From positions 1-39,197 of the forward strand of contig NZ_LYVQ01000029.1 in assembly GCF_001984095.1 (NCBI RefSeq): a stretch of 39,197 nucleotides of DNA, written 5' to 3'. The notes under the pieces were generated by a model. That model was not told where the DNA came from, did no database searches, and saw nothing but the letters and a program-made list of their open reading frames with translations. Position numbers and translations under genes: made by a program. Positions 16,520-29,546 of the stretch are shown piece by piece; positions within the stretch are counted from its first letter, which is position 1; the number at the start of each line of letters is the position of its first letter. The stretch is from Pelomonas sp. KK5. Its GTDB lineage: Bacteria > Pseudomonadota > Gammaproteobacteria > Burkholderiales > Burkholderiaceae_C.

Positions 16520-17002
16520 ATGGCCCAAGATCTTTATGATTTCGAGTTCTACCAACAAACCAATTGGTCAGAGCCGGATGTATCAAATTGGCCTGCTCCG
16601 CGCACGCCACTAAATCAGCAGAAAACTCATATTCGCCGACAGCCTCCCGTTAAGCGTGTCCGCATTGTTAGCGCCCCCCAAAAAATGGAGTGGCTGCAAA
16701 ACCAAGAAAGCGTGGACGTGAAGAGGGAATTCCGAAAGCTAAGGACAGCCCTTGATTCCAGGATGGGTCCAGCCGGGTTGTTACGCGATCGACTCTTCTC
16801 CCCCGAGTATGCTGCAATAATTGGCCTCGGGCCTAGGGTTGTACCAGTACTGCTCAAGGAATTGCAGAAGTCCGTGGAGCCTTGGTTTTGGGCACTAAAG
16901 GCTATAACTAGAATAGACCCCGCGCAGGATGTAGCGCCTGGGGATTTCGGAACAATCGCTGAATGCTGGGTGGAATGGGGCAAGAAAAACAAACTCCTGT
17001 GA
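16520..17002 (+). CDS. Cargo gene 2: unknown HEAT-like helical protein
   Basis: This 160-residue protein has a strong ribosome site, GGAG 5 nt before the ATG. Residues 1-60 are polar and probably disordered. Residues 65-160 form a compact helical part: FRKLRTALDSR, SPEYAAIIGLGPRVVPVLLKELQ, WFWALKAIT and a final ECWVEWGKKNKLL. The pattern IIGxGxxxVPxLLxELxxxxxxWFWALxAIT is one I recall from many uncharacterised bacterial proteins, and it looks like one or two HEAT-type repeats. Such repeats usually bind another protein. The 3' end overlaps cargo gene 3 by 40 nt, or by 4 nt if gene 3 uses GTG at 16999. No enzyme motif was seen. Confidence 0.78.
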   Translation: MAQDLYDFEFYQQTNWSEPDVSNWPAPRTPLNQQKTHIRRQPPVKRVRIVSAPQKMEWLQNQESVDVKREFRKLRTALDSRMGPAGLLRDRLFSPEYAAIIGLGPRVVPVLLKELQKSVEPWFWALKAITRIDPAQDVAPGDFGTIAECWVEWGKKNKLL

Positions 17003-17460
17003 AGGAGAGCTTCACGCTTCGCAAGAAGATCAATGAATGGTTTCCCGACGGTACGAAGAATCTAGCCTCACTTTCAATTACCAGCCCGATTGACTGGAAA
17101 TACAATTGTGTTGCTTGGGCCGTCGGATTGAACAATACATGGCTTGAACCTTCCCCCGCCGGCTCCTGGCCAGTGGCTCACGCAGGTTCGTCCATAGACG
17201 CGTACGCGGTCATGTTCAATCACTATGGCTTTGTCGATGCAGCGGACGGAAAAAAAGAAAAGGGCCTAGAGAAAATTGTCATCTACGGTGATTCGGCCGG
17301 CAATTTCCTTCATGTAGCTCGGCAACTCGAAAATGGCAAGTGGACCTCGAAGCTGGGTGGCGAAAGCGATATAACGCACGCTACGCCTCAGACGTTGGCT
17401 GGCAAAATCTACGGAACGCCATTGAAGTACATGGCGCGACCAAAGCAAAAGGCTTCCTGA
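16963..17460 (+). CDS. Cargo gene 3: putative Cys-His hydrolase-like protein (DUF7689-like)
   Basis: The protein has 165 residues from the ATG at 16963, or 153 from a GTG at 16999 that overlaps the previous stop as GTGA. The core runs DWKYNCVAWAVGL (Cys49), IDAYAVMFNHYGF, GLEKIVIYG, then FLHVARQLENGKWTSKLGG (His117), ESDITH (Asp136, His139) and YGTPLKYMARP. A Cys at the start of a helix followed by an HVA-type strand and an acidic/His residue is the order of catalytic residues in papain/NlpC-P60/CHAP thiol hydrolases. I recall this NCxAWA...HxARQL...WTSKLG pattern as an uncharacterised family (probably DUF7689). Enzyme activity is inferred, not shown. It has no signal peptide, so it would act in the cytosol. 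Confidence 0.78.
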   Translation: MLGGMGQEKQTPVKESFTLRKKINEWFPDGTKNLASLSITSPIDWKYNCVAWAVGLNNTWLEPSPAGSWPVAHAGSSIDAYAVMFNHYGFVDAADGKKEKGLEKIVIYGDSAGNFLHVARQLENGKWTSKLGGESDITHATPQTLAGKIYGTPLKYMARPKQKAS

Positions 17461-17885
17461 GCGAAGCCAATAGACCCAGATGTGTGCGCCTTGAATGGCG
17501 CTGTAGTTGCCCATGCCTTCGGGGAATAGCCAAATGTCGTGCTCTTATTCCCGAAGGCGATGAGGCGCGATGAACTAGTCGGCGGACACCCATCCGTGTC
17601 CAGCACCTTCACGCCCGTAGTCGCGTCGCTCCGTAGGCTTTTCGATTCTGTTCGCCAAAGTACCCCCCTGCGTCCGCCACCCCTCCCGCCTTCAAAAAGT
17701 CGGCTAAAGGTTGAACCGCTGTTGTTGTTGTTCGACCTTCGCGGTGAGTGCGTCGCCTGGGGAAAACGAAACGGTTCCGGCAAGTACCCCCTGGGGGTGC
17801 CGGGGACGCTCGCTGCGGAAGACCGGGGACCTGTTTCCCATGGCGATGACCCCCCAGGGGGCGCTCTGGTGGCAAATCCGGCCGT
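17461..17885. other. Noncoding stretch with palindromes inside the island
   Basis: No convincing gene is found here; the ORFs on both strands are short, overlap each other and lack ribosome sites. An imperfect inverted repeat lies at 17515-17528 and 17546-17558 (GCCTTCGGGGAATA against TATTCCCGAAGGC). At 17777-17861 there is a much more GC-rich block with a hairpin CCGGCA/TGCCGG enclosing CCCCCTGGGGG, two CCGGGGAC direct repeats and an inverted copy CCCCCAGGGGG. The block differs in composition from the cargo genes to its left. Confidence 0.6.
17777..17861. repeat. GC-rich compound palindrome
   Basis: CCGGCA (17777-17782) pairs with TGCCGG (17798-17803) around CCCCCTGGGGG (17787-17797). CCGGGGAC occurs at 17800-17807 and 17823-17830. 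CCCCCAGGGGG follows at 17851-17861 and is the reverse complement of the first inner palindrome. It resembles a dispersed REP-like element, but only one copy is in this window. Confidence 0.5.
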
Positions 17886-18260
17886 TCACTCGATTGGGGC
17901 AACGAATCGGTCATCCGGCTTGCCCCACTGGACATGCCAAGCGTCACCAGTCTTCTGATCCAGAAGAATGAAGGTGTAAATGTTCCTCGTCGGATACAGC
18001 GTGAAGCGCCCGGGCTCTCCTCCCGATGCAAGCGCCTTCTGGCTGAGTACGTCCGTAAGCCGATGGGACTTGTCCCCCCACTGCACTTGCCAGATGCGTC
18101 CATCGCGCGTGTCCAGCTTCAAGAAGGTGTATGTGTTGCGAGTGCTGAACAGGCGGTAAGGGGCGCTTGCGTCTTGCGTCGGCTCGACAAAGACCTCCTG
18201 AGCCAATGCGATGGATGCGAACAAAAGAGCAGCTACAGCGATGGCGAACGCTCGTTTCAT
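17886..18260 (-). CDS. Secreted protein with two tandem repeats, unknown function
   Basis: This 124-residue protein has a clear signal peptide (MKRAFAIAVAALLFASIALA, cleavage near residue 20). The mature part is two copies of a repeat of about 36 residues: PYRLFSTRNTYTFLKLDTRD-GRIWQVQWGD (34-62) and GRFTLYPTRNIYTFILLDQK-TGDAWHVQWGK (84-114). The shared core is TRN(T/I)YTF, L(K/L)LD and W(Q/H)VQWG, which suggests two beta hairpins or blades. There is no Cys and no lipobox. The start overlaps the stop of the upstream membrane-protein gene by 4 nt (ATGA), so the two are co-translated. I recall similar small exported proteins of unknown role. No function is assigned. Confidence 0.8.
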   Translation of the reverse strand: MKRAFAIAVAALLFASIALAQEVFVEPTQDASAPYRLFSTRNTYTFLKLDTRDGRIWQVQWGDKSHRLTDVLSQKALASGGEPGRFTLYPTRNIYTFILLDQKTGDAWHVQWGKPDDRFVAPIE

Positions 18261-18730
18261 GTCCTTCTCCTCATTGCCCTGTCAGCCGAGATTGTCAGTC
18301 TAGAGTCGGGGTCTACATCCGCCCGCTGAGCCTTCGCCGCGAGGTAGTCTGCCTTCGTGACACGCCGGGGAGGTGGGGTGATGGTCGGCTCAATCCAGGC
18401 TTGGGCTGTGCTGGTCGGCTGTTCCGGTTCCGTTGGGCGTGGGGGCTGGGCCAAGGGCGGGCTAGCCTTGGTCTTCTTCAGATCGCTGCCTAGATTGCTT
18501 AGGACGCCGCCGTGGCGCTCAGACGCCCAGAGCAGACCCAAGGAAAGCGTGAAGGCACCGCCCAAGCCGAGACCTATGGGCGCATCAGGGACGTAGTGGT
18601 GCAGCGCCAAGATGCCTCCGCCGAGCGCGACCAGGAAGTAGGGCAGGACGAGCCATCCGACAGTCAGCACGATGGCGAGACCCCCTAGCGCCAGTGGAAT
18701 CAAGGCGAAAAAGATCAGAGCTTCAAACAC
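18257..18730 (-). CDS. Membrane protein, unknown function
   Basis: This 157-residue protein starts from a GTG at 18730 with GGAG 4 nt upstream. The longer frame from 18859 adds a Pro-rich leader without a ribosome site. Three hydrophobic segments are visible: FEALIFFALIPLALGGLAIVLTVGWLV, YFLVALGGGILALHHYV and APIGLGLGGAFTLSLGLLWA. A cytoplasmic tail of about 80 residues follows, rich in Pro and Lys (KKTKASPPLAQPPRP, TITPPPRRVTKADYLAAKAQRAD). It is the first gene of a two-gene leftward operon with the secreted repeat protein, which it overlaps by 4 nt. The pair may form an envelope function such as surface exclusion or phage exclusion, but nothing in the sequence shows this. Confidence 0.72.
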   Translation of the reverse strand: MFEALIFFALIPLALGGLAIVLTVGWLVLPYFLVALGGGILALHHYVPDAPIGLGLGGAFTLSLGLLWASERHGGVLSNLGSDLKKTKASPPLAQPPRPTEPEQPTSTAQAWIEPTITPPPRRVTKADYLAAKAQRADVDPDSRLTISADRAMRRRT

Positions 18731-18905
18731 GGCACTCCCTGTGCATCTAGTTGTTGGTCTGTCAGTTTCGCCCGGAGCTGCCGGGGCACGGGGCGTCTTG
18801 GGGTCAGGGTTTGCCAGGGCCTCGTTCGATGCCGGCCTGTACCACACGAAAGAGCACAAGTCGGTATCTGTCAGCCGAGGATGCGGCCTACGGGCTGCCC
18901 TTGTC

Positions 18906-18937
18906 CGTGCTACTCGGTGTGCTACAGACTGTGCTAC
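18906..18937 (+). repeat. Three tandem TGTGCTAC motifs near attR
   Basis: CGTGCTAC (18906), TGTGCTAC (18918) and TGTGCTAC (18930) lie exactly 12 bp apart, 66 bp before the attR core, in the same orientation as the attL set. The rest of 18731-19003 contains no gene. Confidence 0.65.
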
Positions 18938-19003
18938 ATTGGCGACTCGGGCACTCTCTCGCCCTTATGAATCAATGACTTGCAGGTGTTGCTCTAGGAA
19001 CCT

Positions 19004-19022
19004 AATCCGATAGCCGGCACCA
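19004..19022 (+). repeat. attR core
   Basis: AATCCGATAGCCGGCACCA is identical to the 3' end of tRNA-Thr at 12113-12131. The bases before it do not continue the tRNA, so this copy is only the 3' fragment left by integration. Confidence 0.93.
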
Positions 19023-19037
19023 GGAATCGATATCGCA

Positions 19038-19071
19038 AGGCCCCGTGGCGCAAGCCCCGGGGCCTTTCATT

Positions 19072-19073
<2 letters not shown>
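19038..19073 (+). terminator. Terminator downstream of attR, probably the original tRNA-Thr terminator
   Basis: AGGCCCC (19038-19044) pairs with GGGGCCT (19059-19065) and is followed by TTTCATTTC on the plus strand. In the uninterrupted chromosome it would lie about 15 nt after tRNA-Thr. On the other strand it also follows the histidine kinase stop, so it may act in both directions. Confidence 0.65.
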
Positions 19074-23418
<4,345 letters not shown>

Positions 23419-23421
23419 CGC

Positions 23422-24579
23422 TCAGGAGGCGACGATGTCCGCCACGCGGGCCTTGGCCAGCAGCTCCTCGTCGCTGTCGACGTAGCGCTCGGCCACGGCA
23501 CGGAACTGCTCGGCGATGCCGAGGAAGGCGTCCACCATGTCCGGGTCGAAGTGCCGGCCGCGGCCCTCGGTGATGATCTGCACGGCCTTCGCGTGCGGCA
23601 TGCCGGGCTTGTAGACGCGGCGGCTGATCAGCGCGTCGTAGACGTCGGCCACCGCCATCAGCCGCGCCGAGACCGGGATGGCGTCGCCGGCCAGGCCCTC
23701 GGGGTAGCCGGAGCCGTCCCACTTCTCCTGGTGGCCGTAGGCGATCTCCTTGGCCACGGTGAGGAAGTCCACCTTCAGCCCGAGCCGGTCCTCGGCCTGC
23801 TGGATCGCGTCGCGGCCGAGCCGGCAGTGGGTCTTCATGATCTCGAACTCGTGCGGCTCGAAGCGGCCGGGCTTGAGCAGGATGCGGTCCGGGATGCCGA
23901 CCTTGCCGATGTCGTGCAGCGGCGCGGACTTGAACAGCGTGGCGATGTAGCTGTCGCTCAACACCGCCGCGAAGCGCGGGTGCGCGCGCAGCGCCTCGGC
24001 CAGCAGCTTCACGTAGTGCTGGGTGCGGCGGATGTGGTTGCCGGTCTCGTTGTCGCGGGTCTCGGCCATCGAGGCCATCGCGAGGATGGTCACGTCCTGG
24101 ATCGCCTGCAGTTCCAGCGTGCGGCGCTCCACCTCGGCTTCCAGGCTGTGGTTCTGGTCGCGCAGCAGGTCGGCCGCGCGCTTGAGCTGCAGTTGGGTCT
24201 CCACCCGCGAGCGCACGATCGGCGGGCTGATCGGCTTGGTGATGAAGTCCACCGCGCCGAGCTCGAAGCCGAGCTCCTCGTCCGCGGTGGCGCTCATCGC
24301 GGTCAGGAAGATCACCGGGATCTCGCGGGTGGCCGGGTCGGCCTTCAGCCGGCGGCAGACCTCGTGGCCGGAGAGGCCGGGCATCATGATGTCCAGCAGG
24401 ATCAGGTCGGGCGGCTCGGCGTGGTGCGCGAGCTGCAGCGCCTTCTCGCCGTTGGCCGCCACCACGATGCGGTAGCGATCCTTCAGCAGGCCGGCCATCA
24501 GGGCCAGGTTGTCCGGGTTGTCATCGACGACCAGGACCTTGTGCCGGGCAAGGCCCGGCGAATGCGGCATCGACCCCAT
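23422..24579 (-). CDS. Response regulator with HD-GYP phosphodiesterase (RpfG-type)
   Basis: This 385-residue protein has an N-terminal receiver (about residues 13-130; phospho-acceptor Asp63 in ILLDIMMPG, Lys115 in ITKP). A coiled linker (RTLELQAIQDV) and an HD-GYP domain follow. The HD pair is His222-Asp223 in LHDIGKVGIPDRIL, and the GYP loop is at 291-293 in GHQEKWDGSGYP. Active members of this family hydrolyse cyclic-di-GMP, and all visible metal-binding motifs are intact. The start at 24579 has GGGGAG 9 nt upstream, and the ATG at 24570 is an alternative. It is the first gene of the operon with the hybrid kinase, so the kinase probably controls it by phosphotransfer, although its free receiver could also accept from others. 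Confidence 0.93.
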   Translation of the reverse strand: MGSMPHSPGLARHKVLVVDDNPDNLALMAGLLKDRYRIVVAANGEKALQLAHHAEPPDLILLDIMMPGLSGHEVCRRLKADPATREIPVIFLTAMSATADEELGFELGAVDFITKPISPPIVRSRVETQLQLKRAADLLRDQNHSLEAEVERRTLELQAIQDVTILAMASMAETRDNETGNHIRRTQHYVKLLAEALRAHPRFAAVLSDSYIATLFKSAPLHDIGKVGIPDRILLKPGRFEPHEFEIMKTHCRLGRDAIQQAEDRLGLKVDFLTVAKEIAYGHQEKWDGSGYPEGLAGDAIPVSARLMAVADVYDALISRRVYKPGMPHAKAVQIITEGRGRHFDPDMVDAFLGIAEQFRAVAERYVDSDEELLAKARVADIVAS

Positions 24580-24715
24580 GTCTGAGAACTCCCCGTACTC
24601 TTGTATTTGGGTGCAACTGCCGGGCCAGCATACGGCAGCGGGGCAGGGGCAGGCAACCCAAGCACCGGCCCGGCGCCCTGGTATCGGTCAGTCGAGGTCT
24701 TGCGTTAGGGGCGCT

Positions 24716-25054
24716 TCAGGCCTGCGGGAGCAGCTTGATGCGCACCTTGCTGGGCAGCAGGCCCTGCTCGGCGATCAGCTGCTCCAGCCGCGGCTGCAGC
24801 TGGCGCAGCTTGGCGGCCACGGCGGCATTGGCCGCCAGCACCGTCCAGCCTTCCTCGTCGATCGGGCCGGGCTTGACGAAGCGCTTCAGCGCGCCTGGCA
24901 GGCAGGGTTCGACGATCGCCATGCGCCGGTTCGATTCCTGCAGCAGCAGTCCCAGCCGCGCCAGGCTGCCGCTGCCGCCCAGGGCCTGGGCGATGGGCTG
25001 CGGGTCGGGCACAGCGGGCCCGAGGCGGGCCCCGGGACGTCGGAAAGTGCGCAT
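24716..25054 (-). CDS. DciA-like DUF721 protein
   Basis: This 112-residue protein starts MRTFRRPGARLG. Its central part LIAEQGLLPSKVRIKLLPQA and the VLAANAAVAAKLRQLQPRLE segment match the pattern of DUF721, whose members include DciA, the bacterial replicative-helicase loader or assistant. The start at 25054 was chosen because the longer frame crosses the secA promoter region. It is divergent from secA with a 154-bp gap, an arrangement commonly seen in beta-proteobacteria. DciA proteins have a KH-like N-domain. The arrangement here, with the conserved part at the C-terminal half, fits the shorter beta-proteobacterial type. Function is inferred from family knowledge. Confidence 0.7.
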   Translation of the reverse strand: MRTFRRPGARLGPAVPDPQPIAQALGGSGSLARLGLLLQESNRRMAIVEPCLPGALKRFVKPGPIDEEGWTVLAANAAVAAKLRQLQPRLEQLIAEQGLLPSKVRIKLLPQA

Positions 25055-25208
25055 GGCGCCAGTGTAGTGGGGCCCCGGAGCCGTCATGGACCGGGTGCTA
25101 AACTGCCCCGCTTTGCGCGCCGGCTCCGCCCGGCGGGGCTTGCATTGCCGGGCTTGCAATGGACACGGCACGCCTCATCTCACGACAAAACCAGATCGAC
25201 CACGCTGC

Positions 25209-27962
<2,754 letters not shown>

Positions 27963-27993
27963 GCCCTGTAAAGCCAGGTCAAGCCAAGTAACG

Positions 27994-28028
27994 GGACCGT
28001 GACATCGTCGGATGTCACGGTCCTTTTT
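27994..28028 (+). terminator. Rho-independent terminator after secA
   Basis: GGACCGTGACATC pairs perfectly with GATGTCACGGTCC (13 bp) around a GTCG loop and is followed by TTTTT. Confidence 0.95.
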
Positions 28029-28114
28029 CATGGCCGGGCCCACGGGCACCCCGCTCATTCGAGGGGTCAGGGCGTGCCTGAGCGAGGAATATGTCTCGCG
28101 CCACCGGGATGGGG

Positions 28115-28143
28115 GATGCACCCCCCTAATTCGTACCCCTAGG
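28115..28143 (+). promoter_or_regulatory. Candidate control element upstream of the PEP-CTERM genes
   Basis: ACCCCCCTAAT (28120-28130) and TACCCCTAGG (28134-28143) look like two tandem CCCCTA half-sites about 13 bp apart, 75 bp before the first PEP-CTERM gene. The preceding GGGGG also pairs with the first C run around ATGCA. No standard promoter was recognised in this 185-bp gap. The element is a suggestion from pattern only. Confidence 0.35.
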
Positions 28144-28216
28144 ATGGCTTCCATCGGTGCTGGGGGAGGGACCTCCAAGGGCCGACGAGAACACGAACAA
28201 CGTTGGCCATCTCCTC

Positions 28217-28771
28217 ATGAAACTCAAAAACGTCACCGTCTTCGCTGCCCTGGCCCTGTCGGCCGCAGCGGCCCTGGCCGATCCCGTGCTGAGCTTCAAC
28301 TTCAGCGACACCGCGGACGGCAGCGGCGCCTACAGCGAGCAGTTCCACTTCACGCTGGCCCAGGGCGCCAACTTCTTCGGCCAGGTGGACGCCAGCTCCA
28401 GCGTCGCCGGCAACTTCACGATCGGCTCGCTGCTGCTGAGCAACGGCAGCACCGAGATCCTGTTCGATGCGTCCGCCAGCGGCGATGACGGCTTCGATCG
28501 CATTACCGATTCCAGCAGCTCGATCACCGTCAAGGGCCGTACCAGCTACACCTACACCCGCAGCTACGCCTGGGACTCAATCTTCCTCGGCGCCGGCGAC
28601 TGGACCGTCACCGTGACCGGTTTCGACCAGGACGACAAGCTCGGTGGCGCGCTGAACCTGAGCCTGATCGACCCGCCGGCCAATGTGCCGGAGCCGCAGA
28701 CGCTGGCGCTCAGCGCCGTCGCCCTGGCCGCGCTGGGCTGGGCCGGTCGCCGCCGCCGCTCGGTCCGTTGA
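28217..28771 (+). CDS. PEP-CTERM exported protein
   Basis: This 184-residue protein has a signal peptide (MKLKNVTVFAALALSAAAALA) and a beta-rich, Ser/Asp-rich middle (DPVLSFNFSDTADGSGAYSEQFHFTL). The C-terminal sorting signal is VPEPQTLALSAVALAALGWAGRRRR: the PEP motif, one TM segment and an Arg cluster. In this system an exosortase (EpsH/XrtA type) cuts the signal and releases or anchors the protein at the outer surface, often in exopolysaccharide-rich biofilm material. No exosortase gene is in the window. The start at 28217 was taken because it begins the signal peptide, and no good ribosome site is visible. It is followed 16 nt later by a second PEP-CTERM gene. Confidence 0.88.
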   Translation: MKLKNVTVFAALALSAAAALADPVLSFNFSDTADGSGAYSEQFHFTLAQGANFFGQVDASSSVAGNFTIGSLLLSNGSTEILFDASASGDDGFDRITDSSSSITVKGRTSYTYTRSYAWDSIFLGAGDWTVTVTGFDQDDKLGGALNLSLIDPPANVPEPQTLALSAVALAALGWAGRRRRSVR

Positions 28772-28787
28772 ACTTCAGGGTTAGCAC

Positions 28788-29444
28788 ATGAACAAGAAGA
28801 CTTCCGCCCTGCTGCTGGCACTCGGCCTCGCGGCCACGGGCGCCGCCAGCGCCCAGGACATCCGCTACCTGTCCACCGACGGGATGACGATCACCACGTC
28901 CTCCACCACCGCTGGCTACCTGACCGGCGGCCTCGAGATGGTGACCAGCAGCGGCACCTCCTTCGAGGCCTTCTGCGTCGAGCTGGCCCAGGGCCATGCC
29001 ACCAGCGCCGCGGGCTTTCAGAGCTATACCGTCGGCAGCTTCAGCACGGCCCAGTCCACGCTGCTGCAGGGCCTGTACTCGACCAGCTACGCCACGCTGA
29101 GCAGCCCCGCCGACAAGGCAGCGTTCCAGACGGCCGTCTGGGAGATCATGCAGGAGCCCAGCGGCACGGCGCTCAATGTCGGCACCGGCGACTTCCAGTT
29201 CTACTACCTCAGCGCCACCAGCACCGACACCCAGGACAATGCGTTCGCCGCGCAGGCCAATGCCATGCTGCTGGCAGCTTCCAACTACACCGGCTCGGCC
29301 CAGTACACACTGACCAAGCTCGTGAGCCCGACCTACCAGGACTTCGTCACCGTGACCGCGGTGCCCGAGCCCGAGAGCTACGCGATGATGCTGGCCGGCC
29401 TGGGCGTGCTGGCCTTCGTCGCCGGGCGCCGCCGCCCGCGCTGA
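28788..29444 (+). CDS. PEP-CTERM exported protein with thioester-like Cys/Gln pair
   Basis: This 218-residue protein has a signal peptide (MNKKTSALLLALGLAATGAASA) and the C-terminal sorting signal VPEPESYAMMLAGLGVLAFVAGRRR. Between them lies FEAFCVELAQ, with the only Cys of the protein at position 63. About 50 residues later comes AAFQTAVWEIMQE, with Gln114. The C(V/I)(D/E) and (T/F)Q(x)A(V/I)W boxes in this order resemble the thioester domain of Gram-positive surface adhesins, where Cys and Gln form a covalent reactive bond to host or matrix amines. This is inference from pattern. It is in one unit with the preceding PEP-CTERM gene. Confidence 0.87.
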   Translation: MNKKTSALLLALGLAATGAASAQDIRYLSTDGMTITTSSTTAGYLTGGLEMVTSSGTSFEAFCVELAQGHATSAAGFQSYTVGSFSTAQSTLLQGLYSTSYATLSSPADKAAFQTAVWEIMQEPSGTALNVGTGDFQFYYLSATSTDTQDNAFAAQANAMLLAASNYTGSAQYTLTKLVSPTYQDFVTVTAVPEPESYAMMLAGLGVLAFVAGRRRPR

Positions 29445-29467
29445 AGCGCTTTCGGCAAGCAATCGAA

Positions 29468-29490
29468 ACGGGCTCCTGCAGGGAGCCCGT
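29468..29490 (+). terminator. Hairpin ending the PEP-CTERM pair
   Basis: ACGGGCTCC pairs perfectly with GGAGCCCGT around TGCAG. The T tract (TGTCATT) is weak. It lies between the PEP-CTERM gene and argJ. Confidence 0.65.
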
Positions 29491-29546
29491 TGTCATTGGC
29501 ACTCCCTACAATCGCGGCCATTCCGTTCCCCTGCCGCGAGTCCGCC

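Larger units (their letters stand above)
12113..19022. mobile_element. 6.9-kb genomic island integrated in tRNA-Thr
   Basis: The island is bounded by 19-bp direct repeats (12113-12131 and 19004-19022) identical to the tRNA-Thr 3' end. The integrase gene is adjacent to the intact tRNA, the usual arrangement. The order of contents is tyrosine integrase, 82-residue unknown, ParB/HTH protein, serine recombinase (opposite strand), three unknown co-directional genes, a palindromic noncoding stretch, and a membrane/secreted pair (opposite strand). Base composition is clearly lower in GC than the flanks, especially at 15650-17500. No replication, conjugation or phage structural genes are present, so it is an integrative cargo island rather than a prophage or ICE. 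Confidence 0.93.

Noticed and set aside
17539-17958. 139-residue plus-strand frame and overlapping minus-strand frames in the island
   Set aside because: They cross strong hairpins, share no ribosome site, and neither strand shows a plausible domain; treated as noncoding.
28145-28161. Possible sigma-54 promoter before the PEP-CTERM gene (TGGC...GGTGC)
   Set aside because: The GG to GC distance is one base too long for sigma-54, and the -12 box lacks TTGC.
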